From: Bacteroidales bacterium
GTDB lineage: Bacteria; Bacteroidota; Bacteroidia; Bacteroidales; UBA932
Direction of reading: 5' to 3'
DNA: 64,000 nt
Assembly: GCA_017480345.1 (NCBI GenBank)
Contig: JAFVAU010000021.1
Span: 62,001 to 126,000 of the forward strand
The notes under the pieces are model-generated. The model worked only from the letters and a program-made list of their open reading frames with translations, searched no databases and had not been told where the DNA came from. Numbering within the stretch: the first letter of the stretch is position 1; the number at the start of each line of letters is the position of its first letter. A program made the translations under genes and the position numbers. Of the stretch, positions 17,502 through 26,698 are shown in pieces.

Positions 17502-19058
17502 ATGAGTATACAAAGCGAAAACGTACAGAAACTGGTTAAGAGGCGTTCCGAAGCCCGACTGGGCGGCGGGCAGAAGCGCATCGAGGCCCAGCATGCAAAA
17601 GGCAAGAAGACCGCCCGCGAAAGGCTGGAACTTCTGCTGGATCCCGGCAGCTTTGAAGAATACGACATGTTTGTCCAGCACCGCTGCACCAACTTCGGGA
17701 TGGAGAAGAGCCACCCGGACGGAGACGGCGTGGTCACCGGCTGCGGCACCATCGACGGCCGCCTGGTCTATGTCTTCGCCCAGGATTTCACGGTGAGTGG
17801 AGGCTCGCTCTCCAAGACCATGAGCGAAAAGATCTGCAAGGTGCAGGAGATGGCCCTGAGAAACGGGGCGCCCTGCATCGGCCTGAATGACTCCGGCGGA
17901 GCCCGTATCCAGGAAGGAATCGACGCCCTGGCCGGCTACGGGGAAATCTTCGAGCGCAACATCCTATCCAGCGGCGTGGTGCCCCAGATCAGCTGCATCA
18001 TGGGCCCCTGTGCCGGCGGCGCGGTGTATTCCCCCGCCCTCACGGACTTCACCCTCATGGTCAAGAATACCTCCTACATGTTCCTCACCGGCCCGGCCGT
18101 GGTGAAGAGCGTCACCGGAGAAGAGGTGAGCCAGGAAGACCTGGGCGGCGCCTCCGTCCACGCCTCCAAGAGTGGCGTGGCCCACTTTGCCGCCGCCTCG
18201 GAGGAAGAAGCCATCGCCACCATCAAGGAGCTTTTGAGCTACCTTCCCCAGAACAACCGCGAGTGCGCACCCTTCCGGGAGACCGCAGACCCCGTGGGCC
18301 GCGTGGAAGACAGCCTGAACAGCATCATCCCGGACAATCCCAACAAGGCCTACGACATGTATGCCGTCATAGGCGCCATTGTGGATGATGGCAAATTCTT
18401 CGAAGTTCACAAGGACTTTGCCAAGAACATCATCGTGGGCTTCGCCCGCATGGGCGGACAGAGCGTGGGCGTGGTGGCCAACCAGCCCTCCGTGCTGGCC
18501 GGTGTGCTGGACATTGGTGCCAGCCGCAAGGCCGCCCGTTTCGTGCGTTTCTGCGACGCCTTCAACATCCCGCTGGTAACCCTGGTGGACGTTCCCGGCT
18601 TCCTGCCCGGCACCCAGCAGGAGTACGGCGCCATCATCACCAACGGCGCCAAACTCCTGTATGCCTACGGAGAAGCCACCGTACCCAAGGTGACGGTCAC
18701 TCTCCGCAAAGGTTACGGCGGCGCCCATATCGTGATGAGCTGCAAGCAGCTGCGCGGAGACATCAACTACGCCTGGCCATCGGCCCAGATTGCCGTGATG
18801 GGGGCCGACGGAGCCGTGAACGTACTCCACGCCAAGGAGATGAAGGAAGACCCCGAGCATGCCCAGGCCATCTTCGAGGAGAAGAAGAAAGAGTATGAGG
18901 AACTTTTCTCCAACCCTTATCAGGCCGCCCAGAAGGGCTATATAGACGACATCATCGAGCCCCGGAACACGCGTTTCCGCGTAATCCGCGCCCTGGCCCA
19001 GCTTGAGAGAAAACACCAAGAAATCCCCGCCAAGAAACATGACAACCTTCCTCTTTAA
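17502..19058 (+). CDS. mmdA: Methylmalonyl-CoA decarboxylase alpha subunit (carboxyltransferase)
   Basis: This 518-residue acyl-CoA carboxyltransferase transfers CO2 from methylmalonyl-CoA to biotin on MmdC, the first step of the Na+-pumping decarboxylase. Two crotonase-like domains show the CoA oxyanion motifs G-G-A-R-I-Q-E-G (about residues 131-138) and [13 protein letters not shown] near 377. [11 protein letters not shown] and [13 protein letters not shown] are also intact. Sequence alone cannot exclude propionyl-CoA carboxylase, but the linked OadG-, biotin- and OadB-like genes make decarboxylation far more likely. It is part of the propionate pathway from succinate. Confidence 0.93.
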   Translation: MSIQSENVQKLVKRRSEARLGGGQKRIEAQHAKGKKTARERLELLLDPGSFEEYDMFVQHRCTNFGMEKSHPDGDGVVTGCGTIDGRLVYVFAQDFTVSGGSLSKTMSEKICKVQEMALRNGAPCIGLNDSGGARIQEGIDALAGYGEIFERNILSSGVVPQISCIMGPCAGGAVYSPALTDFTLMVKNTSYMFLTGPAVVKSVTGEEVSQEDLGGASVHASKSGVAHFAAASEEEAIATIKELLSYLPQNNRECAPFRETADPVGRVEDSLNSIIPDNPNKAYDMYAVIGAIVDDGKFFEVHKDFAKNIIVGFARMGGQSVGVVANQPSVLAGVLDIGASRKAARFVRFCDAFNIPLVTLVDVPGFLPGTQQEYGAIITNGAKLLYAYGEATVPKVTVTLRKGYGGAHIVMSCKQLRGDINYAWPSAQIAVMGADGAVNVLHAKEMKEDPEHAQAIFEEKKKEYEELFSNPYQAAQKGYIDDIIEPRNTRFRVIRALAQLERKHQEIPAKKHDNLPL

Positions 19059-19443
19059 TTTCGTACTCACGGCGGGTGGAGACCGCATGATGCAGACAGA
19101 CCCGCATGGCTGGACGCTAACCCTGATCAGCGTCTCGGTGGTGTTTGCCGCCCTCATCGTGCTGTACTTCATCTACACCTTCTCCGGAAACCTCTTCTCC
19201 GGAAAGTTCAAGCTTCCGCGCAGACCCAAAAAGGGGCAGGCCGATGCCGAAGTGGCCGCAGCCATAGCCCTGGCACTGGACATGGAACAGTCCGGCGACG
19301 AATATGCCGCCATTGCCACAGCGGTACACCTGTACCTGAGCGACACCGTCCATGACGTGGAGCCCGGCTTTATCACCATCGTCCGGAAAGAATCCGGCTG
19401 GAGCGACAAATCCCTCAATTTCAGAAAATCACCCAGAATATGA
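19039..19443 (+). CDS. mmdD: Methylmalonyl-CoA decarboxylase delta subunit (OadG family)
   Basis: This 134-residue protein has one transmembrane helix ([18 protein letters not shown], about residues 26-43) followed by a charged cytosolic tail. That is the layout of OadG/MmdD, which anchors the carboxyltransferase to the membrane pump. The frame is open upstream inside mmdA; the ATG at 19039 overlaps mmdA by 20 nt, and the M-M-Q-T-D start at 19087 is a possible alternative. The stop overlaps the biotin carrier start (ATGA). The family is poorly conserved, so the call rests on both topology and position. Confidence 0.82.
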   Translation: MTTFLFNFVLTAGGDRMMQTDPHGWTLTLISVSVVFAALIVLYFIYTFSGNLFSGKFKLPRRPKKGQADAEVAAAIALALDMEQSGDEYAAIATAVHLYLSDTVHDVEPGFITIVRKESGWSDKSLNFRKSPRI

Positions 19444-19859
19444 AAAATTATAAGTTCAAGATCAACGGTAAGGATTACAATGTAACCATTGGCGAGGCAG
19501 AAGGCAAGATGCTTTCTGTAAATGTCAACGGTGCCGATTATCAGGTAGAACTGGAGAATGCTCCCGCGGCGGCTCCCGTACAGGCCGCCCCCGTGGCTCA
19601 GGCTGCCCCTGCAGCCGCTCCCGCCGCCCCCAAGGCGGCCGGGGCCGGTGTCACCGTGAAGAGTCCCCTTCCCGGCATCATCATCTCCGTAGACGTGAAG
19701 GAAGGACAGGCCGTCAAGCGGGGCCAGAAAGTGGCCGTGATTGAGGCCATGAAAATGGAGAACGAAATCCTGGCCGAAAGCGACGGCACCGTTACCGCCG
19801 TCCACACCCGCAAGGGAGATTCCGTCCTGGAAGGCGCAGACATTGTAACCATCGGCTAA
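19440..19859 (+). CDS. mmdC: Biotin carboxyl carrier subunit of methylmalonyl-CoA decarboxylase
   Basis: This 139-residue protein carries the biotinylation motif E-A-M-K-M-E-N (about residues 101-107, Lys near 104) in a C-terminal biotinyl domain, with G-I-I-I-S-V-D-V-K-E-G before it. An Ala/Pro-rich flexible linker (about residues 42-75) joins it to a small N-terminal domain, as in gamma subunits of Na+-pumping decarboxylases. It carries carboxybiotin from MmdA to MmdB. The ATG overlaps the mmdD stop (ATGA) and the TAA overlaps the mmdB ATG (TAATG), so all subunits are tightly coupled. Confidence 0.93.
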   Translation: MKNYKFKINGKDYNVTIGEAEGKMLSVNVNGADYQVELENAPAAAPVQAAPVAQAAPAAAPAAPKAAGAGVTVKSPLPGIIISVDVKEGQAVKRGQKVAVIEAMKMENEILAESDGTVTAVHTRKGDSVLEGADIVTIG

Positions 19860-21019
19860 TGGATACCATTTTAGACAGCCTCCGGCAGTTCTGGCAGTTC
19901 ACGGGATTTGCCAACTGCACTTGGCAGCACCTGGCCATGATTGCCATCGGCCTCATTTTCATCACGCTGGGAATCGTAAAAAAATGGGAGCCGCTGCTGC
20001 TGGTGCCCATCGGCTTCGGCATCATCATCGGCAACATTCCCCTGTTTACGGACCCCGTTACCGGAATGGGCCTCAAGATTGGCCTGTACGAGGAAGGCTC
20101 CGTGCTCAACATCCTGTACCACGGAGTAAGGAATGGCTGGTATCCGCCGCTCATTTTCCTGGGCATCGGCGCCATGACGGATTTCAGCGCGCTCATTTCG
20201 CAGCCGCGCCTGATTCTCATCGGTGCGGCGGCCCAGCTGGGCATTTTCGGAGCATACCTCCTGGCACTTGCGCTGGGATTCGCGCCCAACGAGGCCGGCG
20301 CCATCGGCATTATCGGCGGCGCAGACGGTCCCACGGCCATCTTCCTCAGCTCCAAACTGGCCCCGGAACTGATGGGCGCCATCGCCGTATCGGCCTATTC
20401 CTATATGGCCCTGGTACCGGTGATCCAGAAGCCCATCATGCTGCTTCTCACCACCAAGAAAGAGCGGCTTATCAAGATGAACAAGCCCCGCGTAGTGAGC
20501 CAGCGGGAGAAGATTGTCTTCCCCATCGTAGGCTTTATCTGCACGGCTTTCATCGTGCCTTCCGGCCTGCCGCTCCTGGGCATGCTGTTCTTCGGTAACC
20601 TCCTGAAGGAGAGCGGAGTAACCAAGCGCCTGGCGGCCACCGCAGGCGGTCCCCTCATTGACATTGTCACCACCCTGATCGGCCTCACCGTGGGCGCTTC
20701 CACCCAGGCCGATGTCTTCCTCAGCGGCCGCAGCGTCCTCATCTTCGGGCTGGGACTGGCGTCATTCGTGATTGCCACCACCTTCGGGGTATGCTTCGTC
20801 AAGTTCATGAACCTCTTCCTGAAGGAAGGCAGGAAAATCAATCCGCTCATCGGCAACGCCGGTGTGTCGGCCGTACCGGACGCCGCCCGCGTGTCGGAGA
20901 CGGTGGGCTTGGAATGCGATCCCTCCAACCACCTCCTCACGCATGCCATGGCCCCCAATGTGGCCGGCGTCATCGGATCGGCCGTAGCGGCCGGTATCCT
21001 CCTGGGATTCTTGGGATAA
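19859..21019 (+). CDS. mmdB: Na+-translocating methylmalonyl-CoA decarboxylase beta subunit (OadB family)
   Basis: This 386-residue polytopic membrane protein decarboxylates carboxybiotin and exports Na+. The OadB core motif G-I-I-G-G-A-D-G-P-T-A-I-F is seen near residues 147-159, with the conserved Asp implicated in Na+ transport. A second conserved element, G-G-P-L-I-D-I-V-T-T-L-I-G-L-T-V-G, and G-N-A-G-V-S-A-V-P-D-A-A-R are also intact. Around ten hydrophobic segments are visible. It is the last decarboxylase gene, and the V-type ATPase operon starts about 1.4 kb downstream. Confidence 0.94.
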   Translation: MDTILDSLRQFWQFTGFANCTWQHLAMIAIGLIFITLGIVKKWEPLLLVPIGFGIIIGNIPLFTDPVTGMGLKIGLYEEGSVLNILYHGVRNGWYPPLIFLGIGAMTDFSALISQPRLILIGAAAQLGIFGAYLLALALGFAPNEAGAIGIIGGADGPTAIFLSSKLAPELMGAIAVSAYSYMALVPVIQKPIMLLLTTKKERLIKMNKPRVVSQREKIVFPIVGFICTAFIVPSGLPLLGMLFFGNLLKESGVTKRLAATAGGPLIDIVTTLIGLTVGASTQADVFLSGRSVLIFGLGLASFVIATTFGVCFVKFMNLFLKEGRKINPLIGNAGVSAVPDAARVSETVGLECDPSNHLLTHAMAPNVAGVIGSAVAAGILLGFLG

Positions 21020-21040
21020 ACATCTTAACTCATAAAAGCC

Positions 21041-22288
21041 ATGTTTTTTAAGAAACTGTCCTCTATCGCGGCACTCGCCCTCCTGCTGGCGGCCTGCTGC
21101 CCCAAGGAAAACGGCATCCGCCGCGCTTCTCCCCTTTCCCAGGGCATGGACCCTGTCCGTCTGGCCCTGATTGACAGTACAGTAAAAGCATCTATCGAGG
21201 CCCGGGAGATTCCCGGTGCGGTTGTGGGGGTGGTCCGGAACGGCGCCCTGGTATATGAAAAAGCCTTCGGCTACAAGGCCCTGGTGCCGGAAAAGGATAC
21301 CATGACCGTGGAGACGATGTTCGACCTGGCCTCCGTTTCCAAGTGCGTGGGCACCACCCTCTCGTTCATGCAGCTGGTAGAAACGGGCAAGGTGCGCCTG
21401 GTGGACCCTGTGAAGTACTATTTCCCGGACTTCGCCCCCTGGGAAGACCCCGAGACGCACGAGAAGGTGGACATCACCGTGCAAGACCTTCTTACGCACT
21501 CCTCCGGCATCGCCGCCTATCTTCCCAACGTTCCCGCCTATGTGGAGCAGTACGGCGTCAACAGCCCGGATTCCCTCATCATGTGGATTTCCACCCAGGC
21601 CAAGCGCAACTTCCGCCCGGGCACCAAACAGCTCTACAGCTGCCTCAACTTCATCACCCTGCAGAACATTCTCCAGAAGGTGACGGGAGAGCGCCTGTGC
21701 GACTATGCTCAGAAGAACGTCTTTGACGTACTGGGCCTTGAGCATACCACGTACTTCCCGCTGTACGGAGAGCCCCAGAGCAACCCCCATGCCGATGTGC
21801 TCCGGGAACTGTGCGCCCCCACGGAGGAACTGGAAGACGGCCATGTGCTGAAGGCCGAGGTCCATGACCCCACCGCCCGCCTGGCCAATGCCGGCAATTC
21901 CGGCAACGCGGGCGTCTTCTCCAACGTGGAAGACCTGGCCGTGGTGGCATCGGCCCTGCTTGGCGGCGGCCAGTATAACGGGAAACGCATCCTCTCCCCC
22001 CTCACGGTGAAAAAGATGTTCACCGTCCCGGAGACCAACGCCTACGAGGTGGCCCGCGCCCTGGGCTGGGACACCTATTACACAGGCCCTTACACCAGCG
22101 GAGACATCTTCTGCCTGGACGACGTGCGCGGCCACACCGGCTACACCGGCACCTCCATGATCCTGGACCCCGAAACCAACACCGCCGTCATCGTGCTGGC
22201 CCACCGGGTGCACCCCAAGGACGAAGGTTCCACCTCCCGCCTGCGTTCCACCATCGCCTCCATCGTTGCCGGCTCCATTCTGCAATAG
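21041..22288 (+). CDS. Serine hydrolase lipoprotein, class C beta-lactamase/esterase fold
   Basis: This 415-residue exported protein has a lipoprotein signal ending L-L-L-A-A-C (residues 15-20) with a second Cys after it. The penicillin-recognising hydrolase motifs are present: S-V-S-K (Ser nucleophile, about residue 98), Y-S-C-L-N (YxN, about 198-202) and H-T-G in place of K-T-G (about 364). This pattern is usual for esterases, D-peptidases and other beta-lactamase-related proteins in Bacteroidetes, and does not indicate antibiotic resistance. The T-rich terminator at 22301-22340 ends the transcript. It follows mmdB by 21 nt but shares no evident pathway with it. Confidence 0.86.
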   Translation: MFFKKLSSIAALALLLAACCPKENGIRRASPLSQGMDPVRLALIDSTVKASIEAREIPGAVVGVVRNGALVYEKAFGYKALVPEKDTMTVETMFDLASVSKCVGTTLSFMQLVETGKVRLVDPVKYYFPDFAPWEDPETHEKVDITVQDLLTHSSGIAAYLPNVPAYVEQYGVNSPDSLIMWISTQAKRNFRPGTKQLYSCLNFITLQNILQKVTGERLCDYAQKNVFDVLGLEHTTYFPLYGEPQSNPHADVLRELCAPTEELEDGHVLKAEVHDPTARLANAGNSGNAGVFSNVEDLAVVASALLGGGQYNGKRILSPLTVKKMFTVPETNAYEVARALGWDTYYTGPYTSGDIFCLDDVRGHTGYTGTSMILDPETNTAVIVLAHRVHPKDEGSTSRLRSTIASIVAGSILQ

Positions 22289-22300
22289 GCAAAATAAGTC

Positions 22301-22340
22301 AAAAAAAGGTCACAAGCTCTTTTACTTGTGACCTTTTTTT
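22301..22340 (+). terminator. Intrinsic terminator after the serine hydrolase gene
   Basis: A 16-bp stem, aaaaaaaggtcacaag with cttgtgaccttttttt, encloses an 8-nt loop and ends in seven T. It begins 13 nt after the stop codon and abuts the V-ATPase promoter. The A/T symmetry makes it able to act in both directions. Confidence 0.9.
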
Positions 22341-22342
22341 GA

Positions 22343-22350
22343 TATATTTG
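22343..22350 (+). promoter_or_regulatory. -7 box of the V-type ATPase operon promoter
   Basis: TATATTTG lies 37 nt before the first ATPase gene, immediately after the upstream terminator. The -33 region falls within the terminator stem; TTTA at 22321-22324 or TTG at 22326-22328 are imperfectly spaced candidates. Confidence 0.6.
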
Positions 22351-22387
22351 CAGAGATACAGATAACACTAAGCAAATCATAAATCAT

Positions 22388-22987
22388 ATGGACAAACTCC
22401 AGGAACTGACCCAGAAGCTGTATGAGCAGGGTCTGTCTAAAGGAAAGGAAGAGGGGGAAGCCCTTCTTTCACAGGCACATAAAGAGGCCGATGAACTCAT
22501 CAAAAAGGCCCGGGAAGAGGCCGCAGCCATCGTAGAGAAGGCCAAGAAAGAGGCGGCCGACTACAAGACCAAGGTGGAAGGAGACGTAAAGATGGCCTCC
22601 ACCCAGGCCCTGCAGGCCACCCGCGCCGGTATTGAAAACATGGTGGTGTCCAAGGCCGTGGCTCCCGTGAAGGAGCAGCTTTCCGGCGCCGCCTTCCTCA
22701 AGGAAATCATCACCGCCGTGGCCGGGAACTTCTCTTCCCAGCAGGCGACGGACCTGGCCCTGGTTCTTCCCGAGAAGCTTCAGAAAGAACTGGAACCCTT
22801 CGTCAAGAACGAACTGGCCAAGACACTGGGAGGGGGCGTAGAGGCCCGTTTCTCCGCCAAGATGGACGGCGGCTTCAAGATCGGCCCCAAAGACGGAAGC
22901 TATTTCATAGACCTTTCGGACGAGGCCTTCCAGGAGCTCATCGGAGAATACCTGCGTCCAGCTACCAAGAAAATCCTCTTCGGCTAG
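22388..22987 (+). CDS. atpE: V-type ATPase subunit E (peripheral stalk)
   Basis: This 199-residue protein has a long Lys/Glu/Ala-rich coiled coil over about residues 15-75 (K-A-R-E-E-A-A-A-I-V-E-K-A-K-K-E), then a globular C-terminal domain that binds the catalytic head. This is the standard layout of V/A-ATPase subunit E. It is the first gene of the operon, with its own promoter and an upstream terminator. DUF2764 follows after 3 nt. The low sequence conservation of the family is offset by the operon context. Confidence 0.88.
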   Translation: MDKLQELTQKLYEQGLSKGKEEGEALLSQAHKEADELIKKAREEAAAIVEKAKKEAADYKTKVEGDVKMASTQALQATRAGIENMVVSKAVAPVKEQLSGAAFLKEIITAVAGNFSSQQATDLALVLPEKLQKELEPFVKNELAKTLGGGVEARFSAKMDGGFKIGPKDGSYFIDLSDEAFQELIGEYLRPATKKILFG

Positions 22988-22990
22988 TCC

Positions 22991-23629
22991 ATGAGCAACT
23001 TCGAGTACATCATAGCCAGTCTCCCCTACCTCACCGTAGATTACAAGTATGAGGAAGGGCAGGGATTCTACACCGTGCTGGAAGAAATCCGGAGGGATCT
23101 CTCGGAGAAGGACAATGCCGCACTGGATGTCCTGCTGGACGGGTTCGACGCCCAAAAGCTGGGGCCGGAGTTCTATGCCGCGGCCTTCAAGAGCAGCGAG
23201 AAGTTCCTGAGGGAGTATTTCCGCTTCGACCTCATGCTCCGCAACGCCAAGGTCCGCTACCTCAACCGGGAGCTGGGCCGGCCGGAAGAGACGGATGTCG
23301 TGAATCCGTGGAACGAGGATGAGGGAGAGGAAGCCCCGCAGTGGGAGTTTGAGGAGCAGCGGCCCATCCAGCTGGCCCTGGAAGGTGCCAGCCTGCTGGA
23401 CAGGGAGAAGCAGTTGGACGACATCACCTGGAAGAAGATAGCTTCCCTGGAAACCTTCCACTACTTCGACCTCACCGCCGTCCTGGCCTATGTGGCCAAG
23501 CTCCACATCGTGGACCGCTGGCTGGCCCTGGACGAGGAAAAGGGCCGGGAACTCTTCCACAAACTGGTGCAGGAGGTGAAAGGCACCTTCGCCGGAGTCA
23601 ATTATCAGGGTAAAGAAGAAAACAGATAA
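22991..23629 (+). CDS. DUF2764-family V-ATPase accessory protein (possible subunit C counterpart)
   Basis: This 212-residue soluble protein begins M-S-N-F-E-Y-I-I-A-S-L-P-Y-L and has a C-terminal helical part rich in Leu, Trp and charged residues (F-D-L-T-A-V-L-A-Y-V-A-K-L-H-I). It matches DUF2764, found in Bacteroidetes V-type ATPase operons between E and A. No recognisable subunit C (d) gene exists in this operon, so DUF2764 is a reasonable candidate for the central socket between the c-ring and the rotor shaft. That role is inferred from position only. It has 3-nt gaps to both neighbours. Confidence 0.75.
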   Translation: MSNFEYIIASLPYLTVDYKYEEGQGFYTVLEEIRRDLSEKDNAALDVLLDGFDAQKLGPEFYAAAFKSSEKFLREYFRFDLMLRNAKVRYLNRELGRPEETDVVNPWNEDEGEEAPQWEFEEQRPIQLALEGASLLDREKQLDDITWKKIASLETFHYFDLTAVLAYVAKLHIVDRWLALDEEKGRELFHKLVQEVKGTFAGVNYQGKEENR

Positions 23630-23632
23630 AAT

Positions 23633-25375
23633 ATGAAGACTAAAGGTATTGTAACCGGTATCGTCAGTAACCTGGTCACCGTAAAGGTGGACGGACCGGT
23701 TGCGGAGAATGAAATCTGCTACATAGACCTCCAAGGGGTGAAGATGATGGCGGAGGTCATCAAGGTTAACGGAGACAACGCCTCCGTCCAGGTGTTCGAG
23801 AGCACCCGCGGCCTCAAGGGAGGAGACACGGTGGAGTTCGAGGGCCGCATGCTGGAAATCCAGTTGGGCCCCGGACTGCTGTCCAGCGTTTACGACGGCC
23901 TGCAGAACAACCTGGCCACCATGGAGAACGTCTTTCTCCAGAGAGGTGAATATACGGACCCGCTGGACCGTGAGAAAAAATGGGAATTCACTCCCCTGGC
24001 CAAGGCCGGAGACCGCGTGGTTGCGGCAGACTGGCTGGGAGAGGTGAAGGAAGGCTGGCTGCCCCACAAGATCATGGTTCCCTTCTCCTTCGAGGGAGAG
24101 TACACCGTCAAATCCGTCAAGGAAGCCGGAGCCTACACCGTGGACACGGAAGTGGCCGTACTAGTGAATGAACGCGGAGAGGAAGTAAAGGTGACCATGG
24201 TCCAGAAATGGCCCGTGAAGGTGGCCATCAAGGGGTACAAGGAAAAGCCCCGTCCCAACCGCATCATGGAAACGGGCGTTCGCGTCATAGACACCCTCAA
24301 CCCCATCGCGGAAGGTGGTACAGGCTTCATTCCCGGCCCCTTCGGCTGCGGCAAGACAGTGCTTCAGCACGCCATCGCCAAGCAGGGAGACGCAGACGTG
24401 ATTGTGATGGCCGCCTGCGGTGAGCGTGCCAACGAGGTGGTGGAAATCTTCACCGAGTTCCCGGAACTCATAGACCCTCACACCGGCCGTCACCTGATGG
24501 AGCGTACCACCATCATCTGCAACACCTCCAACATGCCGGTGGCCGCCCGTGAGGCCTCCGTGTACACGGCCATGACCATCTGCGAGTATTATCGCGCCAT
24601 GGGCCTCAAGTGCCTCCTTCTGGCCGATTCCACCTCCCGCTGGGCCCAGGCCCTCCGTGAGATGAGTAACCGTATGGAGGAGCTTCCGGGAGCAGACGCC
24701 TTCCCGGTGGACCTTTCCTCCATCATCTCCAACTTCTACGCACGTGCAGGCATGGTGGTCCTGAACAACGGGGAGACGGGCGCCGTCACCTTCATCGGCA
24801 CGGTATCCCCTGCCGGCGGTAACCTCAAGGAACCCGTGACGGAATCCACCAAGAAGGCCGCCCGCTGCTTCTACGCCCTGGAGCAGAACCGCGCAGACCA
24901 GAAGCGTTATCCTGCCGTGGGCCCGCTGGATTCCTATTCCAAATACCTGGAATATCCGGAAATCGTAGACTATCTGGACAAGACGGTGGAGGAAGGCTGG
25001 GTGAACAAGGTCCTCAAGGCCAAGAACCTCATCCGCAAGGGTAAGGAATCGGCCGAACAGATCAACATCCTGGGAGACGACGGCGTTCCCATGAGCTACC
25101 ATGTGAACTTCTGGAAGAGCGAGCTGGTGGACTTCGTGATCCTGCAGCAGGATGCCTTTGACGCCATCGACTCCCTGTGCCCGCTGGAGCGTCAGCGCTT
25201 CATGCTGGACCTGGTGCTGGAAATCTGCGAAAAGGAATACGACTTCGAAGACTTCGAGAAATGCCGTGAGTTCTTCAAGAACCTCATCAACGAGCTCCGC
25301 CAGATGAACTACTCCGCTTACGAGAGCGAGCAGTTCTGGGCATACAACGAATCCGTTAAGAAAATGATTGCCTAG
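23633..25375 (+). CDS. atpA: V-type ATPase catalytic subunit A
   Basis: This 580-residue subunit has the Walker A motif G-P-F-G-C-G-K-T (about residues 234-241), the bulge domain typical of V/A-type A subunits before it, and the catalytic region M-A-A-C-G-E-R-A-N-E-V-V near 259-270. L-L-L-A-D-S-T-S-R-W-A is the Walker B and adjacent region. Catalytic residues appear intact, so it should hydrolyse or make ATP with subunit B in an A3B3 head. It follows DUF2764 by 3 nt; subunit B starts 4 nt after the stop. Confidence 0.97.
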   Translation: MKTKGIVTGIVSNLVTVKVDGPVAENEICYIDLQGVKMMAEVIKVNGDNASVQVFESTRGLKGGDTVEFEGRMLEIQLGPGLLSSVYDGLQNNLATMENVFLQRGEYTDPLDREKKWEFTPLAKAGDRVVAADWLGEVKEGWLPHKIMVPFSFEGEYTVKSVKEAGAYTVDTEVAVLVNERGEEVKVTMVQKWPVKVAIKGYKEKPRPNRIMETGVRVIDTLNPIAEGGTGFIPGPFGCGKTVLQHAIAKQGDADVIVMAACGERANEVVEIFTEFPELIDPHTGRHLMERTTIICNTSNMPVAAREASVYTAMTICEYYRAMGLKCLLLADSTSRWAQALREMSNRMEELPGADAFPVDLSSIISNFYARAGMVVLNNGETGAVTFIGTVSPAGGNLKEPVTESTKKAARCFYALEQNRADQKRYPAVGPLDSYSKYLEYPEIVDYLDKTVEEGWVNKVLKAKNLIRKGKESAEQINILGDDGVPMSYHVNFWKSELVDFVILQQDAFDAIDSLCPLERQRFMLDLVLEICEKEYDFEDFEKCREFFKNLINELRQMNYSAYESEQFWAYNESVKKMIA

Positions 25376-25379
25376 CCTT

Positions 25380-26696
25380 ATGAAAAAAGCATATCAGAAA
25401 GTATATACCAAACTGGAAGGCATCACCAAGGCCACGGTTTCGCTCCGGGCCCCCGGTGTGAGCAATGACGAGCTGGCCGTGGTGGCCGGCCGCCTGGCCC
25501 AGGTCGTACGTACCAAGGGAGACATGGTCACCCTCCAGATTTTCTCCGGAACCGAAGGCATCCCCACCGACGCGGAAGTCACCTTCCTCGGAGAACCCCC
25601 TACCCTCAAGGTTTCCGACCAGCTCTCGGGCCGATTCTTCGACGCCTACGGCCATCCCATCGACGGAGGCCCGGAAATCGAAGGAGAGGAGCGCCAGATT
25701 GGCGGCCCTTCCGTGAACCCGTACAAGCGCCGTCAGCCCTCGGAACTCATCCCTACCGGTATCGCCGGTATCGACCTCAACAACACCCTGGTCTCCGGCC
25801 AGAAGATTCCTTTCTTCGCCAACCCGGACCAGCCCTATAACCAGGTGATGGCAGACGTAGCCCTCCGTGCCGATGTGGACAAGATTATCCTGGGCGGCAT
25901 GGGACTGAGCAACGACGACTATCTGTTCTTCCGCCACAGCTTTGAAGCCGCCGGCGCCCTGGACAAGATCATCTGCTTCATCAACACCACGGAGAACCCG
26001 CCCGTAGAGCGCCTCCTGGTGCCGGACATGGCCCTTACCGCCGCCGAATACTTCGCCGTGGACAAAAACGAGAAGGTGCTGGTGCTCCTCACGGACATGA
26101 CCCTGTACGCCGACGCCCTCTCCATCGTTTCCAACCGTATGGATCAGATTCCCTCCAAGGACTCCATGCCGGGATCCCTCTACAGCGACCTGGCCAAGAT
26201 CTATGAGAAGGCGGTACAACTGCCCACCGAGGGCTCCATCACCATCATCGCCGTCACCACCCTGAACGACGGTGACATCACCCACGCCATCCCGGACAAC
26301 ACCGGTTACATCACCGAGGGGCAGCTCTTCCTCAGGGCCGATTCCGACACGGGCAAGGTCATCATAGACCCGTTCCGTTCCCTGTCCCGACTCAAACAGC
26401 TGGTGCAGGGCAAGAAGACCCGCGAAGACCATTCCCAGGTGATGAATGCCTCCGTGCGCCTGTATGCGGATGCCCAGAACGCCAAGACCAAGCTGGAGAA
26501 CGGTTTCGACCTCTCCGACTACGACCACCGCTGCCTGGACTACGCCAAAGACTACGCCCGCGAGCTCCTGGCCATAGACGTCAACATCACTATCGAGCAG
26601 ATGCTGGACACCGCCTGGAAGCTCTTCGCCAAATACTTCACCCCGGCGGAAACCGGTATCAAACAGGCATTCATTGACAAATATTGGGTTAAATAA
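25380..26696 (+). CDS. atpB: V-type ATPase regulatory subunit B
   Basis: This 438-residue non-catalytic head subunit lacks a classic P-loop, as expected: I-P-F-F-A-N-P-D-Q-P-Y replaces it near residue 142. L-L-T-D-M-T-L-Y-A-D-A-L, R-M-D-Q-I-P-S-K-D-S-M-P-G-S-L-Y-S-D-L and the S-R-L motif are typical. The frame is open four codons upstream, but the ATG at 25380 (M-K-K-A-Y-Q-K-V-Y-T-K), 4 nt after the subunit A stop, matches the family start. Subunit D follows after 2 nt. Confidence 0.96.
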   Translation: MKKAYQKVYTKLEGITKATVSLRAPGVSNDELAVVAGRLAQVVRTKGDMVTLQIFSGTEGIPTDAEVTFLGEPPTLKVSDQLSGRFFDAYGHPIDGGPEIEGEERQIGGPSVNPYKRRQPSELIPTGIAGIDLNNTLVSGQKIPFFANPDQPYNQVMADVALRADVDKIILGGMGLSNDDYLFFRHSFEAAGALDKIICFINTTENPPVERLLVPDMALTAAEYFAVDKNEKVLVLLTDMTLYADALSIVSNRMDQIPSKDSMPGSLYSDLAKIYEKAVQLPTEGSITIIAVTTLNDGDITHAIPDNTGYITEGQLFLRADSDTGKVIIDPFRSLSRLKQLVQGKKTREDHSQVMNASVRLYADAQNAKTKLENGFDLSDYDHRCLDYAKDYARELLAIDVNITIEQMLDTAWKLFAKYFTPAETGIKQAFIDKYWVK

Positions 26697-26698
26697 TA

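Noticed and set aside
21041..22288. Beta-lactamase resistance gene
   Set aside because: Motifs SxxK, YxN and HTG fit the broad serine-hydrolase/esterase family; the K-T-G triad of true class C enzymes is absent and nothing suggests mobility.
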